A stretch of DNA of 61,170 nt from Levilactobacillus andaensis (GTDB lineage: Bacteria > Bacillota > Bacilli > Lactobacillales > Lactobacillaceae): positions 1 through 61,170 of the forward strand of contig NZ_BOLP01000008.1 in the NCBI RefSeq assembly GCF_016861695.1. Reading direction: 5' to 3'. The position numbers and the translations under genes are program-made. This document shows positions 37,057 to 46,850 of this stretch, in pieces (the stretch's first letter is position 1; each line of letters opens with the position of its first letter). The notes below the pieces were generated by a model. It ran no database searches. It was not told where the DNA came from and saw only the letters and a program-made list of their open reading frames with translations.

Positions 37057-37998
37057 TTGAAAAACTATGATGTCATTGTGATTGGTGCGGGTCCTGGCGG
37101 TATGACCGGGGCACTGTACGCCTCACGGGCCAACTTATCCGTTTTGATGTTGGATCGCGGAATCTATGGCGGTCAAATGAACAACACAGCAGCAATCGAA
37201 AACTATCCAGGGTTCAAGTCTGTCTTAGGACCAGACTTGGCGAAGGATATGTACGATGGCTCGACACAATTTGGCGCCGAATTTGCCTATGGGAGCGTAG
37301 AATCTATCGAAAATCAGGGCGATCACAAGATCGTGAAGACCGATGATGGGGACTATTCTGCCAAGGCAGTTATCGTGGCCACGGGTTCCGAATATAAGAA
37401 GCTGGGCGTGCCCGGCGAAGATCAATTTGGTGGCCGGGGTGTCTCTTACTGCGCGGTCTGCGATGGTGCGTTCTTTAAGAACCGCGAAGTTGCCGTCATT
37501 GGTGGTGGCGATTCCGCAGTTGAAGAAAGTATCTACTTGGCTGGCTTAGCTTCTAAGGTAACTGTTTTTGTTCGTCGCGATAAGCTACGGGCACAAAAGG
37601 TCATCCAGGACCGGGCCTTTGCCAACGAAAAGATCGAATTCGTTTGGAACACGAGTGTGACTGAAGTGTTGGGTGACGACATGAAGGTGACCGGCGTGGC
37701 AACCAAGAATAACGTGACCGGTGAGACTGGCGAAAAGGCCGTTAGTGGGGTCTTCATTTACGTGGGGAACTTACCAATGACCGATTCCTTCAAGGGTCTC
37801 GGTATCACGAACGATGCTGGTTGGATTCCAACGAACGAATTGATGCACACGTCTGTCCCTGGCATTTTTGCCATTGGCGATGTGCGTGAAAAGACGCTTC
37901 GTCAGATCACGACGGCTGTCGGTGACGGCGGAATTGCTGGCCAAGAAGCTTTCAGTTACATTGAAACTTTGAAGTCACAAGCAGCTGCAACCAAATAA
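37057..37998 (+). CDS. trxB: Thioredoxin reductase
   Basis: TrxB reduces thioredoxin with NADPH through FAD. The 313-residue protein has FAD motif VIGAGPGGMTGALYASRANL, the redox-active pair in CAVCDGAFF (about 135), the NADPH motif GGGDSAVEES, and the C-terminal GIFAIGDVRE. The start is TTG 37057 following GAAGGGAG. A terminator follows, closing the hprK-lgt-gpsA-galU-trxB group. Confidence 0.96.
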   Translation: MKNYDVIVIGAGPGGMTGALYASRANLSVLMLDRGIYGGQMNNTAAIENYPGFKSVLGPDLAKDMYDGSTQFGAEFAYGSVESIENQGDHKIVKTDDGDYSAKAVIVATGSEYKKLGVPGEDQFGGRGVSYCAVCDGAFFKNREVAVIGGGDSAVEESIYLAGLASKVTVFVRRDKLRAQKVIQDRAFANEKIEFVWNTSVTEVLGDDMKVTGVATKNNVTGETGEKAVSGVFIYVGNLPMTDSFKGLGITNDAGWIPTNELMHTSVPGIFAIGDVREKTLRQITTAVGDGGIAGQEAFSYIETLKSQAAATK

Positions 37999-38010
37999 AT
38001 GTTAAACTTA

Positions 38011-38046
38011 GCGGAGACAACCATTCAGGGATGTTTCCGCTTTTTT
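38011..38046 (+). terminator. Terminator after trxB
   Basis: GCGGA with ACA pairs with TGT with TCCGC around the loop, with six T following. Confidence 0.8.
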
Positions 38047-38199
38047 GTTACACTAAAAGGGACTACAATGTTTGGTATTAAAATGAATTTTGGTTAAATC
38101 CAATTTTTGTTTTAATCGTGAATTCTAACGGGTAAAAGAGCAATTGATATGTGTGGCATTGCTGATAATGATGATTGCAATTAGGTTGGTGGAGATTGG

Positions 38200-38290
38200 T
38201 CGCACTGCGGCTGCCAGGGATTCCACTTGTTGTGGGGACGCTCCAGCCTGAGAAGCTGGCTTCACGACTGGCCTCCTCCGGCTCTGATTG
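38200..38290 (+). repeat. Repeat B, short copy (B5)
   Basis: It has an intact left end (CGCACTGCGGCTGCCAGGGA), one hairpin (CCAGC / GCTGG), and then jumps directly to the right end (CTCCTCCGGCTCTG). The two larger inner hairpins are missing as complete units. Confidence 0.8.
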
Positions 38291-38393
38291 ATCTCTTCCG
38301 CATCAGACGTTGAAACCTAAACGTATGCTGTGATTGAAATTAAGCTTATAATTGTCTTATTGGAATGGCGTTTGGTTGTCATAGAATCAGGAT

Positions 38394-38560
38394 GTAAGCC
38401 GAGAGGTCGCCAGATATGGGCTCAGGCGCGTCGTTCTGCTTAGTCAGCGAGTGGTCTTCCCGATGGCTTAGCAGAAGACCAACCTTGGAGACTCGTGACT
38501 TTCGAGGCTTCAAGTTGTGTCCGCACCGTTCCAGCCCATAGCTGGCGACCGGTAAGGCGA
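38394..38560 (+). repeat. Repeat A, full copy (A5)
   Basis: It runs GTAAGCCGAGAGGTCGCC to GGTAAGGCGA. The outer stem has one mismatch (AGCCCATAGCTGGC). Both inner hairpins are present. It lies 104 bases after B5, in the same gap. Confidence 0.87.
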
Positions 38561-38642
38561 TGATAGTCACATTGCGGCCACAGGTATCTAGGAACTTCTA
38601 ACCGGAAGTGAATTCCAAAAAATCAAGGGAGTTGGCAGAAGT

Positions 38643-39290
38643 ATGGGGATGAATCAGTTTTTACAAAGTTTGAGTGACTTGGAAACAATCAATCGGGCAC
38701 CGGGCTATTTTAAGTTCGAGCAACATTCCGTGGCAGCCCATTCGTTCAAGGTTGCTGAAGTCGCACAGTTCTTAGGCGACGTTGAGGAACAGGCAGGGCA
38801 CGCGGTCAACTGGCGTTTGGTCTACGAAAAGGCGTTGAACCACGACTATACGGAGCGGTTTATCGGCGATATCAAAACGCCGGTCAAGTATGCCACGCCA
38901 CAGTTGAGGCATATGCTGGCCGATGTCGAGACGTCCTTGACCGCCAACTTTATTGAGAACGAAATTCCCAAGCAATTTCAAGCGGCTTACACGCGGCGCT
39001 TGGGTGAGGGTAAGGATGATACATTGGAAGGCCAGATTCTTTCCGTGGCTGATAAGGTCGACTTACTTTACGAATCATTTGGTGAAATCCAAAAGGGCAA
39101 CCCGGAACCCGTTTATACAGAAATTTACCGGGAAAGCTTGAGCACGATTTTAACGTTTAAGCGGCTGGATTGCGTGAAGTATTTCTTGGCCGAAGTGCTT
39201 CCAGAAATGTTGGCAGCGGACTTTAGTGATCGGCAAAAATTGGCACAGTTGACGGATGAACTTTTACAGCAGCAGGAGGCGCAGGCATGA
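38643..39290 (+). CDS. HD-domain hydrolase (YfbR-like)
   Basis: The 215-residue protein has the HD metal-binding arrangement: His in EQHSVAAHSFKVA (about 28-36), the His-Asp pair in ALNHDYTE (about 70), and a distal Asp in ILSVADKVDLLYE (about 139). This resembles the YfbR/YedE-type 5'-deoxynucleotidases of the HD superfamily. ATG 38643 is the likely start, with another ATG at 38649. It overlaps the next gene by four bases. Substrate unproven. Confidence 0.75.
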   Translation: MGMNQFLQSLSDLETINRAPGYFKFEQHSVAAHSFKVAEVAQFLGDVEEQAGHAVNWRLVYEKALNHDYTERFIGDIKTPVKYATPQLRHMLADVETSLTANFIENEIPKQFQAAYTRRLGEGKDDTLEGQILSVADKVDLLYESFGEIQKGNPEPVYTEIYRESLSTILTFKRLDCVKYFLAEVLPEMLAADFSDRQKLAQLTDELLQQQEAQA

Positions 39291-39814
39291 AGTTAGCCGA
39301 AGTGTGGAACCAGAACTTAACGGGAGCAACGGTCCGGCCGTTGACTCACGCGGATGACGACCTGATTTATCAATTTCAGGCTGCCCATCCGGCCTATTTT
39401 GACCATTTTCAAGATCACCCTGTCACCCGGCAAGAAGCCATTCAGGACGTGACGGACATTCCTTTGAACGCGCAAGCCGACCAGAAGGCCTACATGGGCA
39501 TCTTCGAGGGCGATGAACTCGTCGTCTTGGTGGACCTGATTATTGACTACCCATTGCCAAGTTTAGTCTGGCTAGGCATGTGGTTACCGGCTAAGAGCCT
39601 GACCACGGCGCAGTCAGCGGCTTACTACTGGAGTCTGGTCAAGACGTTGCGGGCCGCGGACGCCGTTCAATTACAGCTCAGCGTCTTCATGGGTGATCGT
39701 AAAATGAAACAGTTCTGGGATGACCTTGGGTTAACTGCCGTCCAAACGACCACGGTTGTTCGGGGCGAACGGGTTGCCAACGTGACGATTTACCAAGACA
39801 AGTTTGATCGATAG
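39287..39814 (+). CDS. GNAT-fold acetyltransferase-like protein
   Basis: The 175-residue protein has the length and alternating pattern of a GNAT acetyltransferase (an N-terminal VRPLTHADDDLIYQFQ, a central beta region, and a C-terminal FWDDLGLTAVQTTTV). The acetyl-CoA loop Q/R-x-x-G-x-G/A is not recognisable, so activity is uncertain. It is coupled to the HD-domain gene by an ATGA overlap. Confidence 0.55.
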   Translation: MKLAEVWNQNLTGATVRPLTHADDDLIYQFQAAHPAYFDHFQDHPVTRQEAIQDVTDIPLNAQADQKAYMGIFEGDELVVLVDLIIDYPLPSLVWLGMWLPAKSLTTAQSAAYYWSLVKTLRAADAVQLQLSVFMGDRKMKQFWDDLGLTAVQTTTVVRGERVANVTIYQDKFDR

Positions 39815-39863
39815 GACGCCAAAGTAGCGAAAGTATGTTCGGTATGGTAAAATAATTTAGCGT

Positions 39864-39894
39864 GATGGGAAACAATCCGTTTCCCATCTTTTCT
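39864..39894 (+). terminator. Terminator after the GNAT-like gene
   Basis: GATGGGAAAC / GTTTCCCATC is a 10-bp perfect stem with a 5-base loop and TTTT. Confidence 0.82.
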
Positions 39895-39955
39895 GCTGAA
39901 ATTAAAAGTTAAATTACCGTACAAAAGTTGAAAATTGGTCAACATGGTGGGTCTT

Positions 39956-40122
39956 TCGCCTTACCGGCCGCCAGATATGGGCTAGGACGGTGTGGGCACA
40001 ACTTGAAGCCTCGAAAATCATGAGCCTTCAAGCTTGGTCTTCTACTAAGTCAGCAGGAAAATTACCTGCTAACTTAGTAGAACGACACGCCTGAGCCCAT
40101 GTCTAGTGACCTCTCGGCGTAC
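39956..40122 (-). repeat. Repeat A, diverged copy (A6)
   Basis: The inverse orientation is recognisable throughout, with several changes in the outer stem (AGATATGGGCT against AGCCCATGTCT) and in the first inner hairpin (TTCTACTAAGT / ACTTAGTAGAA, where other copies have TTCTGCT / AGCAGAA). That inner change is again paired. The rest of the gap up to uvrB shows no gene. Confidence 0.8.
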
Positions 40123-40330
40123 TCTGGTGCTTGCTGATAACTGAGATAATAATTGCAAAAATCGTTATCAGTTAAGTTAGAGCGTATGATTTACAACATA
40201 TAGGATTTTTAGCGATGGTTGTGGCAGCAATCATTCTTAGCCATAGCGCGTGCCAGTTACACAACATCCAACCACACAAATGTACGGTAGAATGAATAGT
40301 AGTTTAAACGGGTAAGGAGGTTATTCACTT

Positions 40331-42337
40331 ATGATTGATCGACAAACGGACCGTAAATTTGACCTCGTGTCGAATTATCAGCCGACCGGGGACCAACCGA
40401 ATGCCATTGCGCAGCTGACAAAAGGGCTGAATGATGGTGAGAAGGCACAGATCCTATTAGGGGCAACCGGGACTGGGAAGACGTTTACCATTTCTAATGT
40501 CATTAAGAACGTTAATAAACCCACGTTGGTGCTCTCCCACAACAAGACTTTGGCGGGGCAACTCTACGGGGAATTCAAACAGTTCTTCCCGAATAATGCG
40601 GTGGAATATTTTGTGAGTTATTACGATTATTACCAACCGGAAGCCTATGTGCCGTCGAGCGATACTTATATTGAAAAAGACTCATCAATCAATGATGAAA
40701 TCGATAAGTTGCGGCACTCGGCCACGAGTTCGTTGCTGGAACGAAATGATGTCATTGTGGTGGCCTCCGTTTCCTCTATCTTTGGATTAGGGGACCCAAC
40801 TGAATATAAAAATCACGTGGTTTCTCTGCGTGTCGGTCAAGAAATCGAACGTGACGCGCTGTTACGGAAATTGGTCAACATTCAATTTGAACGAAACGAC
40901 TATGACTTCCAACGGGGCCGGTTCCGGGTTCACGGTGACGTGGTTGAAATTTTCCCAGCATCACGGGACGACCGGGCGTTACGGGTCGAATTCTTTGGCG
41001 ATGAGATCGATCGGATTCGTGAAGTGGATTCCTTGACTGGTGAAATTGTCGGCGACCGCGAACACGTGGCCATCTTCCCAGCGACCCACTTTATGACCAA
41101 CGATGATGTCATGGCAAAGGCCACGAACGGGATCGAGGGTGAGCTAAAGGCGCGTGTCGCCGAACTAGAGGGTGACGGCAAGCTACTGGAGGCCCAACGT
41201 CTCAAGCAACGGACCACTTATGACCTGGAAATGATGCGCGAAATGGGGTACACCAGTGGGATCGAAAACTACTCGCGGTGGATGGATGGTCGAAAAGCCG
41301 GTGAGCCACCATACACGTTGCTCGACTTCTTCCCCAAGGACTTTTTAATGGTCGTCGATGAGTCTCACGTGACCATGCCTCAAGTTCGGGGGATGTATAA
41401 CGGTGACCGCGCGCGAAAGCAACAGTTAGTCGATTATGGCTTCCGGTTGCCAAGTGCGTTGGATAACCGGCCTTTAAAGCTCAATGAAGTTGAACAACAC
41501 ATTAACCAAGTGATATACATGTCCGCGACACCGGGACCATACGAGTCGGAGCAAACGGACCACGTCGTACAACAGATCATTCGGCCGACCGGGCTACTGG
41601 ATCCAACCATTGAGGTTCGGCCAATCATGGGTCAAATGGATGACTTGGTGGGTGAAATCAATGCGCGGGTCGATAAGAACGAGCGGACGTTTGTGACGAC
41701 ACTGACCAAGAAGATGGCAGAAGACTTAACGGACTACTTGAAGGATCTGGGTATCAAGGTGGCTTATTTACACTCGGATATCAAGACGCTTGAGCGGACG
41801 GAAATTATGCGTGACTTGCGTTTAGGGAAGTATGATGTGCTCGTCGGGATCAACCTGTTACGGGAAGGTATCGATATTCCCGAAGTTTCCTTAGTGGCCA
41901 TTTTGGATGCCGATAAGGAAGGGTTCCTACGTAACGAGCGGTCCTTGATCCAAACCATCGGTCGGGCGGCGCGGAACTCTCATGGGGCCGTTATCATGTA
42001 TGCCGATTCCGTGACGGATTCCATGCAGGCCGCCATTGATGAAACGGCGCGGCGGCGTCAGGTTCAGATCGACTACAATAAGAAGCACGGCATTACACCA
42101 ACAACGATTATTAAACCAATTCGTGATTTGATCGCCGTCACGAAGAAGAATGACAATAGTGACGAAAAAGACGACTTTGTTGCGAGTGACTTTGAAGATA
42201 TGACCAAGGAAGATCAAGAGAAATTAATTTCCCGATTGGAAGACGAAATGCGGGCTGCAGCTAAGAAGCTTGACTTCGAACAGGCGGCGTCCTTGCGGGA
42301 TACAATCATGGACATGAAGACTGAAATCGGGGACTAG
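40331..42337 (+). CDS. uvrB: Excinuclease ABC subunit B
   Basis: UvrB is the damage-verifying helicase-like subunit of nucleotide excision repair. The 668-residue protein has Walker [11 protein letters not shown] (about 45), the beta-hairpin [12 protein letters not shown] (about 97), the DEAD-like VVDESHVT, helicase motif [11 protein letters not shown], and the C-terminal UVR motif ([20 protein letters not shown]) that contacts UvrC. AAGGAGG precedes ATG. uvrA follows after 20 bases. I see no LexA-type box in the upstream gap. Confidence 0.97.
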   Translation: MIDRQTDRKFDLVSNYQPTGDQPNAIAQLTKGLNDGEKAQILLGATGTGKTFTISNVIKNVNKPTLVLSHNKTLAGQLYGEFKQFFPNNAVEYFVSYYDYYQPEAYVPSSDTYIEKDSSINDEIDKLRHSATSSLLERNDVIVVASVSSIFGLGDPTEYKNHVVSLRVGQEIERDALLRKLVNIQFERNDYDFQRGRFRVHGDVVEIFPASRDDRALRVEFFGDEIDRIREVDSLTGEIVGDREHVAIFPATHFMTNDDVMAKATNGIEGELKARVAELEGDGKLLEAQRLKQRTTYDLEMMREMGYTSGIENYSRWMDGRKAGEPPYTLLDFFPKDFLMVVDESHVTMPQVRGMYNGDRARKQQLVDYGFRLPSALDNRPLKLNEVEQHINQVIYMSATPGPYESEQTDHVVQQIIRPTGLLDPTIEVRPIMGQMDDLVGEINARVDKNERTFVTTLTKKMAEDLTDYLKDLGIKVAYLHSDIKTLERTEIMRDLRLGKYDVLVGINLLREGIDIPEVSLVAILDADKEGFLRNERSLIQTIGRAARNSHGAVIMYADSVTDSMQAAIDETARRRQVQIDYNKKHGITPTTIIKPIRDLIAVTKKNDNSDEKDDFVASDFEDMTKEDQEKLISRLEDEMRAAAKKLDFEQAASLRDTIMDMKTEIGD

Positions 42338-42357
42338 GTTAGTGAGGAGAATGCCAA

Positions 42358-45213
42358 TTGGTAAACGATAAGATCGTGATTCACGGGGCGCGGGCCCACA
42401 ATTTAAAAGATATCGACGTCACAATTCCCAAGAATAAGCTGGTGGTCATCAGTGGCCTGTCCGGTTCTGGGAAGAGTTCGTTGGCCTTTGACACGCTGTA
42501 TGCGGAGGGCCAACGGCGTTACGTGGAGAGCCTGTCATCCTATGCACGACAATTTTTGGGGCAAATGGATAAGCCGGACGTTGATTCAATCGATGGTCTA
42601 AGCCCGGCAATTTCAATCGACCAGAAGACGACCTCGAAGAACCCCCGTTCCACGGTCGGAACCGTCACGGAGATCAATGACTACCTGCGGTTACTATGGG
42701 CGCGGGTCGGAACGCCAATCTGTCCGAATGATGGCACCGAGATCACTAGTCAGAGTGTTGAGCAGATGGTCGACCAAGTGTTGGCCTTGCCTGAGCGGAC
42801 GAAATTGCAGATTTTATCGCCGATTGTCCGGGCCAAAAAGGGCCAGCACAAGAAGATCTTTGAAAAGATTCAGCGTGAAGGTTTTGTCCGGGTACGGGTC
42901 GATGGCGAGATTCTGGACATCGACAGCGTTCCCGAGTTGAATAAGAACCAGAGCCATGACATTGCCATCGTGATTGACCGGGTCGTTGTGAAAAAGGGGA
43001 TTCGTTCTCGACTGTTCGACTCCTTTGAAGCAGCTTTACGCCTGAGCGGTGGTTATGCGATTGCCGATTTAATTGACGGTGACCCCATGATTTTTTCCGA
43101 GCACTATGCTTGTCCCGTCTGCGGATTTACCGTGGGTGAATTGGAACCCCGGCTATTCTCCTTTAACGCGCCATTTGGTGCCTGCCCGGACTGTGATGGG
43201 TTAGGAGTCAAGTTGGAAGTCGACTTAGATCTAGTCGTGCCCGACCAAACGAAAACGTTGCGTGAAGGGGCCTTAGAACCCTGGAATCCAATTAGTTCGC
43301 AGTATTATCCAGCCTTGTTGGAACAAGCCTGCGAGGCCTTTAAGATTGATATGGATACGCCATTTAAAGACTTGTCCAAGAACGACCAAGCCACGGTGCT
43401 GTACGGCTCACAAGGCAAGGAATTCCACTTCCATTATGAAAATGATTTTGGCGGTGTCCGCGACGTTGACGTGGCCTTTGAAGGGGTCATTCCTAACATT
43501 GACCGGCGCTACCATGAAACGAACAGTGACTTTACTCGCGATGTGATGCGCAAGTACATGACCGAGCTGACTTGTCAGACGTGTCACGGCTACCGGTTGA
43601 ACCGTCAAGCATTGAGTGTGAAGATCAATCACCAACACATTGGTGAGGTCTCTAATTTACCCGTTGATAAGGAACTGGGCTTCTTTAATGACTTGAGTTT
43701 TGGTGAACAGGACCAGGTCATCGCCCAACCGATTTTAAAGGAAATTCGCGACCGGTTAACCTTCTTACGCAATGTGGGGTTGGATTACCTGACGCTGAGT
43801 CGGTCGGCACGGACGTTATCTGGTGGGGAAGCGCAACGAATTCGGTTGGCCACCCAAATTGGGTCCAATCTGTCCGGAGTGCTCTACATTTTAGATGAAC
43901 CCTCAATTGGACTGCATCAGCGGGATAATGACCGCTTGATTGCCTCTCTGAAACAGATGCGCGATTTGGGGAATACCCTGATTGTCGTGGAACATGATGA
44001 AGACACCATGCGGGCCGCAGATTATATCGTGGATATTGGTCCTGGTGCGGGTGAAAACGGGGGTCACGTAATGGCTGCCGGGACACCTAAGCAAGTCATG
44101 CGTTCACGGAAGTCGTTGACGGGGCAGTATCTGTCTGGTAAGCAGTACATTCCAGTGCCGTTGGAACGACGCGCAGGTAACGGCAAAGAGATTCGGGTGA
44201 CCGGTGCGGCCGAAAACAACTTGAAGGACATCACGGTTGATTTTCCTTTGGGTGAGTTTGTCGTGGTCACCGGGGTCTCTGGTTCTGGGAAGTCAACGCT
44301 GGTCAATACAATTTTGAAGCGCGCGTTGGCGCAGAAATTGAACCATAACTCAGAAAAGCCCGGGAAGTACAAGAGCATCGCCGGGGTCACGAACATTGAA
44401 CGCTTGGTCGATATCGACCAGAGTCCAATTGGGCGGACGCCGCGGAGTAATCCGGCAACGTATACTGGGGTCTTTGATGACGTCCGGACGTTGTTTGCTC
44501 AGACCAATGATGCCAAACTACGCGGGTACCAAAAGGGCCGCTTTAGTTTCAACACCAAGGGTGGTCGTTGTGAGGCCTGCCACGGGGATGGTATCTTAAA
44601 GATCGAAATGAACTTTTTACCAGACGTTTACGTGCCCTGTGAGGTTTGTCATGGGACCCGTTACAACTCCGAAACGCTTGAAGTTGAGTACAAGGGCAAG
44701 AACATTGCGGATGTGTTGGACATGACCGTCAGCGAAGCCTTGAAGTTCTTCGACGCCATTCCAAAGATCACACGGAAGCTGCAAACGATTCAAGATGTTG
44801 GTCTGGGCTACGTGAAGTTGGGCCAACCTGCAACGACATTGTCCGGTGGGGAAGCGCAACGGATGAAGTTAGCTTCCGAACTGCACAAGCAACAGAACGG
44901 GAAGAACTTCTACATCCTTGACGAACCAACCACGGGGCTGCATGCGGACGATATCAAACGATTATTGGTCGTCTTGCACCGGCTGGTCGACAAGGGCAAC
45001 ACGGTTCTGGTCATCGAACACAATTTGGACGTCATCAAGACGGCGGACCATTTGATCGACCTGGGTCCTGAAGGTGGGGAAGCCGGCGGTAACGTTGTGG
45101 CGACCGGAACACCGGAAGAACTGGCCGAAGTGAAGACTAGTTACACCGGGCAGTACCTCAAGCCCGTCTTGGAACGGGACCGTGCACGCACGGAAGCCGA
45201 CCAAAAGAAGTAG
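42358..45213 (+). CDS. uvrA: Excinuclease ABC subunit A
   Basis: UvrA recognises bulky DNA lesions and loads UvrB. The 951-residue protein has two ABC ATPase modules: Walker [15 protein letters not shown] (about 34) and [13 protein letters not shown] (about 643), with [12 protein letters not shown] and [12 protein letters not shown] signatures. Zinc modules include [14 protein letters not shown] ... CPDC and [15 protein letters not shown] ... CEVCHG. The start is TTG 42358 with GAGGAG upstream, because the nearby ATG at 42350 is out of frame. It forms an operon with uvrB. Confidence 0.97.
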   Translation: MVNDKIVIHGARAHNLKDIDVTIPKNKLVVISGLSGSGKSSLAFDTLYAEGQRRYVESLSSYARQFLGQMDKPDVDSIDGLSPAISIDQKTTSKNPRSTVGTVTEINDYLRLLWARVGTPICPNDGTEITSQSVEQMVDQVLALPERTKLQILSPIVRAKKGQHKKIFEKIQREGFVRVRVDGEILDIDSVPELNKNQSHDIAIVIDRVVVKKGIRSRLFDSFEAALRLSGGYAIADLIDGDPMIFSEHYACPVCGFTVGELEPRLFSFNAPFGACPDCDGLGVKLEVDLDLVVPDQTKTLREGALEPWNPISSQYYPALLEQACEAFKIDMDTPFKDLSKNDQATVLYGSQGKEFHFHYENDFGGVRDVDVAFEGVIPNIDRRYHETNSDFTRDVMRKYMTELTCQTCHGYRLNRQALSVKINHQHIGEVSNLPVDKELGFFNDLSFGEQDQVIAQPILKEIRDRLTFLRNVGLDYLTLSRSARTLSGGEAQRIRLATQIGSNLSGVLYILDEPSIGLHQRDNDRLIASLKQMRDLGNTLIVVEHDEDTMRAADYIVDIGPGAGENGGHVMAAGTPKQVMRSRKSLTGQYLSGKQYIPVPLERRAGNGKEIRVTGAAENNLKDITVDFPLGEFVVVTGVSGSGKSTLVNTILKRALAQKLNHNSEKPGKYKSIAGVTNIERLVDIDQSPIGRTPRSNPATYTGVFDDVRTLFAQTNDAKLRGYQKGRFSFNTKGGRCEACHGDGILKIEMNFLPDVYVPCEVCHGTRYNSETLEVEYKGKNIADVLDMTVSEALKFFDAIPKITRKLQTIQDVGLGYVKLGQPATTLSGGEAQRMKLASELHKQQNGKNFYILDEPTTGLHADDIKRLLVVLHRLVDKGNTVLVIEHNLDVIKTADHLIDLGPEGGEAGGNVVATGTPEELAEVKTSYTGQYLKPVLERDRARTEADQKK

Positions 45214-45244
45214 CTGACAGTTAGTCATAAAAACGTCATAATCG

Positions 45245-45284
45245 GGGTCTCAGACTGCTACAATGCGGTTTGAGACCCTTTTTG
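45245..45284 (+). terminator. Terminator after uvrA
   Basis: GGGTCTCAGAC / GTTTGAGACCC forms an 11-bp stem with one wobble and is followed by five T. Confidence 0.85.
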
Positions 45285-45296
45285 TTTGAAGTTAAC

Positions 45297-45325
45297 TTGT
45301 GAGAAATGCCGAAAATCAGTACAAT
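45297..45325 (+). promoter_or_regulatory. Promoter of the DUF308-like gene
   Basis: TTGTGA (45297-45302), 17 bases, TACAAT (45320-45325). Confidence 0.7.
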
Positions 45326-45376
45326 AGTTGAAAAGCCGGTCGGCACTTGGCCGGAGTTGTGAGGAGATGTAGGTTT

Positions 45377-45922
45377 ATGTTTAATATGAATCGTACCCGT
45401 TGGGGATTTGACTGGGGTGAGTTCATCCTCGGTATCTTATTCATCGTTGCTGCGGTGGGCTTATTGCGGTCACCAAAGATCGGTCTGACGGGCTTAGCTA
45501 TTATCTTTGCTTTCATGGCTTTACTAAGTGGGCTGACCACCATTGCGGGCTACAAAAAGTTACACGATGTGACGGGGTTCCGCGCTAATTTTGCGTTGGC
45601 TTTTGGGATACTAGATATCCTGATTGCCGTGGTGTTCTTCTTTGATATGAATAGCGCCATTGTGACCTTAGGCTACCTGTTTGCGCTCTGGTTTATCTTT
45701 GATTCGGTTGAGCGGTTGCTGGTCGCGAGTCATTTGCGCGACTTCGGTGGGGCCTTCTTCTGGCTGTCACTGATTTTGGATGTCGTGAGTTTAGCGTTGG
45801 GGATTATGCTGTTTATTCATCCGATTGCGGCCGCACTGTCATTGAACTGGTTGATCGCCATGTTCTTCATCGTCTTCGGTGTCAACGCCATCTGGATTGC
45901 GATTGCTCGGAGCCGGTCATAA
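45377..45922 (+). CDS. DUF308/HdeD-like membrane protein
   Basis: The 181-residue protein has six evenly spaced hydrophobic segments (about 13-175), the hexahelical pattern of HdeD/DUF308 proteins, with repeated short loops. The start is taken as ATG 45377 (GAGGAG ten bases upstream); another ATG lies at 45386. It is monocistronic. No function is assigned; relatives are linked to acid or envelope stress. Confidence 0.7.
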   Translation: MFNMNRTRWGFDWGEFILGILFIVAAVGLLRSPKIGLTGLAIIFAFMALLSGLTTIAGYKKLHDVTGFRANFALAFGILDILIAVVFFFDMNSAIVTLGYLFALWFIFDSVERLLVASHLRDFGGAFFWLSLILDVVSLALGIMLFIHPIAAALSLNWLIAMFFIVFGVNAIWIAIARSRS

Positions 45923-45953
45923 GCTGCTGTAATTTGGCAACGGAGCGGGGCCT

Positions 45954-46118
45954 TCGCCTTACCGGCCGCCAGATATAGGCTGGAACGGTGCGAACACAAC
46001 TTGAAGCCTCAAAAATCACGAGTCTCCAAGATTGGTTTTCTGCTAAGCCGGCGGAAATTCACCGCCAACTAAGCAGAACGACGCGCCTGAGTCTATATCT
46101 GGCGACCTCTCGGCTGAC
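45954..46118 (-). repeat. Repeat A, full copy (A7)
   Basis: The outer stem reads AGATATAGGCT / AGTCTATATCT against the usual AGATATGGGCT / AGCCCATATCT: one G-C pair has become A-T and another has become G-T. Both inner hairpins are intact. It is followed directly by a gene remnant. Confidence 0.87.
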
Positions 46119-46126
46119 ATGGGTAG

Positions 46127-46255
46127 TTCCATTGCGGCTGGGGGGATGATAATCAAGTCGTTATGGATTTGTTTCTCCAATGGGTTGTGGAAATAATTTC
46201 CGATGGTCGTAATGTGGCAAGGACACAAGTAGTTTTGCAATCATACGTAAAATAA
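46127..46255 (+). pseudogene. C-terminal gene remnant next to repeat A7
   Basis: A frame opens right after the end of repeat A7 (stop at 46124) and runs 42 codons to TAA 46253, with an internal ATG at 46163 (MDLFLQWVVEIISDGRNVAR, then TQVVLQSYVK). A genuine terminator follows within six bases. This is how the 3' end of a lost gene would look. The product is not recognised. Confidence 0.35.
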
Positions 46256-46260
46256 ATGAG

Positions 46261-46294
46261 GTTTCTCCCGTAAAATTTTGGAGGAACTTTTTTT
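46261..46294 (+). terminator. Terminator without an intact gene
   Basis: GTTTCTCC / GGAGGAAC with one wobble, an 11-base loop and seven T. No complete gene lies upstream up to repeat A7. Confidence 0.75.
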
Positions 46295-46433
46295 GTACAT
46301 TGGTCATCGCGATAGATAATGCAATGACTAACTGGCTGAAATTGAAGATTAAAAGCTGATGACTACTGATTATGCATATTGAAACAGTAATTATTGTTGT
46401 TAAGCGAATGTTGTTTTCTACGATTGGCTGATT

Positions 46434-46446
46434 GCCAGATATAGGC
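46434..46446. repeat. Repeat A scrap
   Basis: GCCAGATATAGGC equals the outer stem arm of copy A7 (13 bases) with nothing else of the element around it. It may be a leftover or coincidence. Confidence 0.3.
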
Positions 46447-46484
46447 GATGGTACCAGGAGTTTAATGTTTGTTGTGATAGAGTC

Positions 46485-46648
46485 CAATCTGAGCCAGAGG
46501 AAGCCAGGGATGTAGCCAGTCGTGGAAATAGTGATCGCTGTAAGCGACCACTATGGGCGACTTGGGAGGACACGTGGTCTTCGTGGCTTCAAAGCGAGTC
46601 GGAGGACCGCCCCCACAGCAGGCGGAATTCCTGGCAGCCGGAGTGCGG
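46485..46648 (-). repeat. Repeat B, nearly full copy (B6)
   Basis: On the minus strand it begins CGCACTCCGGCTGCCAGGAA. The first inner hairpin is shortened. The third is ATAGTG with TCGCT against AGCGA with CACTAT, again new sequence but paired. It shares its gap with A7. Confidence 0.82.
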
Positions 46649-46788
46649 AAACTTTCTACCAACCTAAACAGCCGACTAAAATCTACAGAAATATCCGGGG
46701 TGAACCGCGTGTTCCGGTCAGGTTTCATCAAAATTGTTATGATTTTCGGCGATATTTGTTGAGAATTTAGGAGAATTGTTAGGAAAAG

Positions 46789-46809
46789 ACACACCCGGTG
46801 TGTTATACT
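46789..46809 (+). promoter_or_regulatory. rapZ promoter with abutting palindrome
   Basis: The perfect palindrome ACACACC-C-GGTGTGT (46789-46803) ends exactly where the -10 TATACT (46804-46809) begins, and its last bases supply the TG of an extended -10. No good -35 is present. It is well placed to be an operator for the rapZ-yvcK-whiA operon. Confidence 0.6.
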
Positions 46810-46850
46810 GCTTAAAGATTGTTTTTGAAAAGGAAGCTGGAGGAAAAGCC

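Noticed and set aside
40123..40330. A LexA/DinR-type SOS box before uvrB
   Set aside because: uvrB is often SOS-controlled, but no CGAAC-N4-GTTCG-like palindrome is present in the gap.
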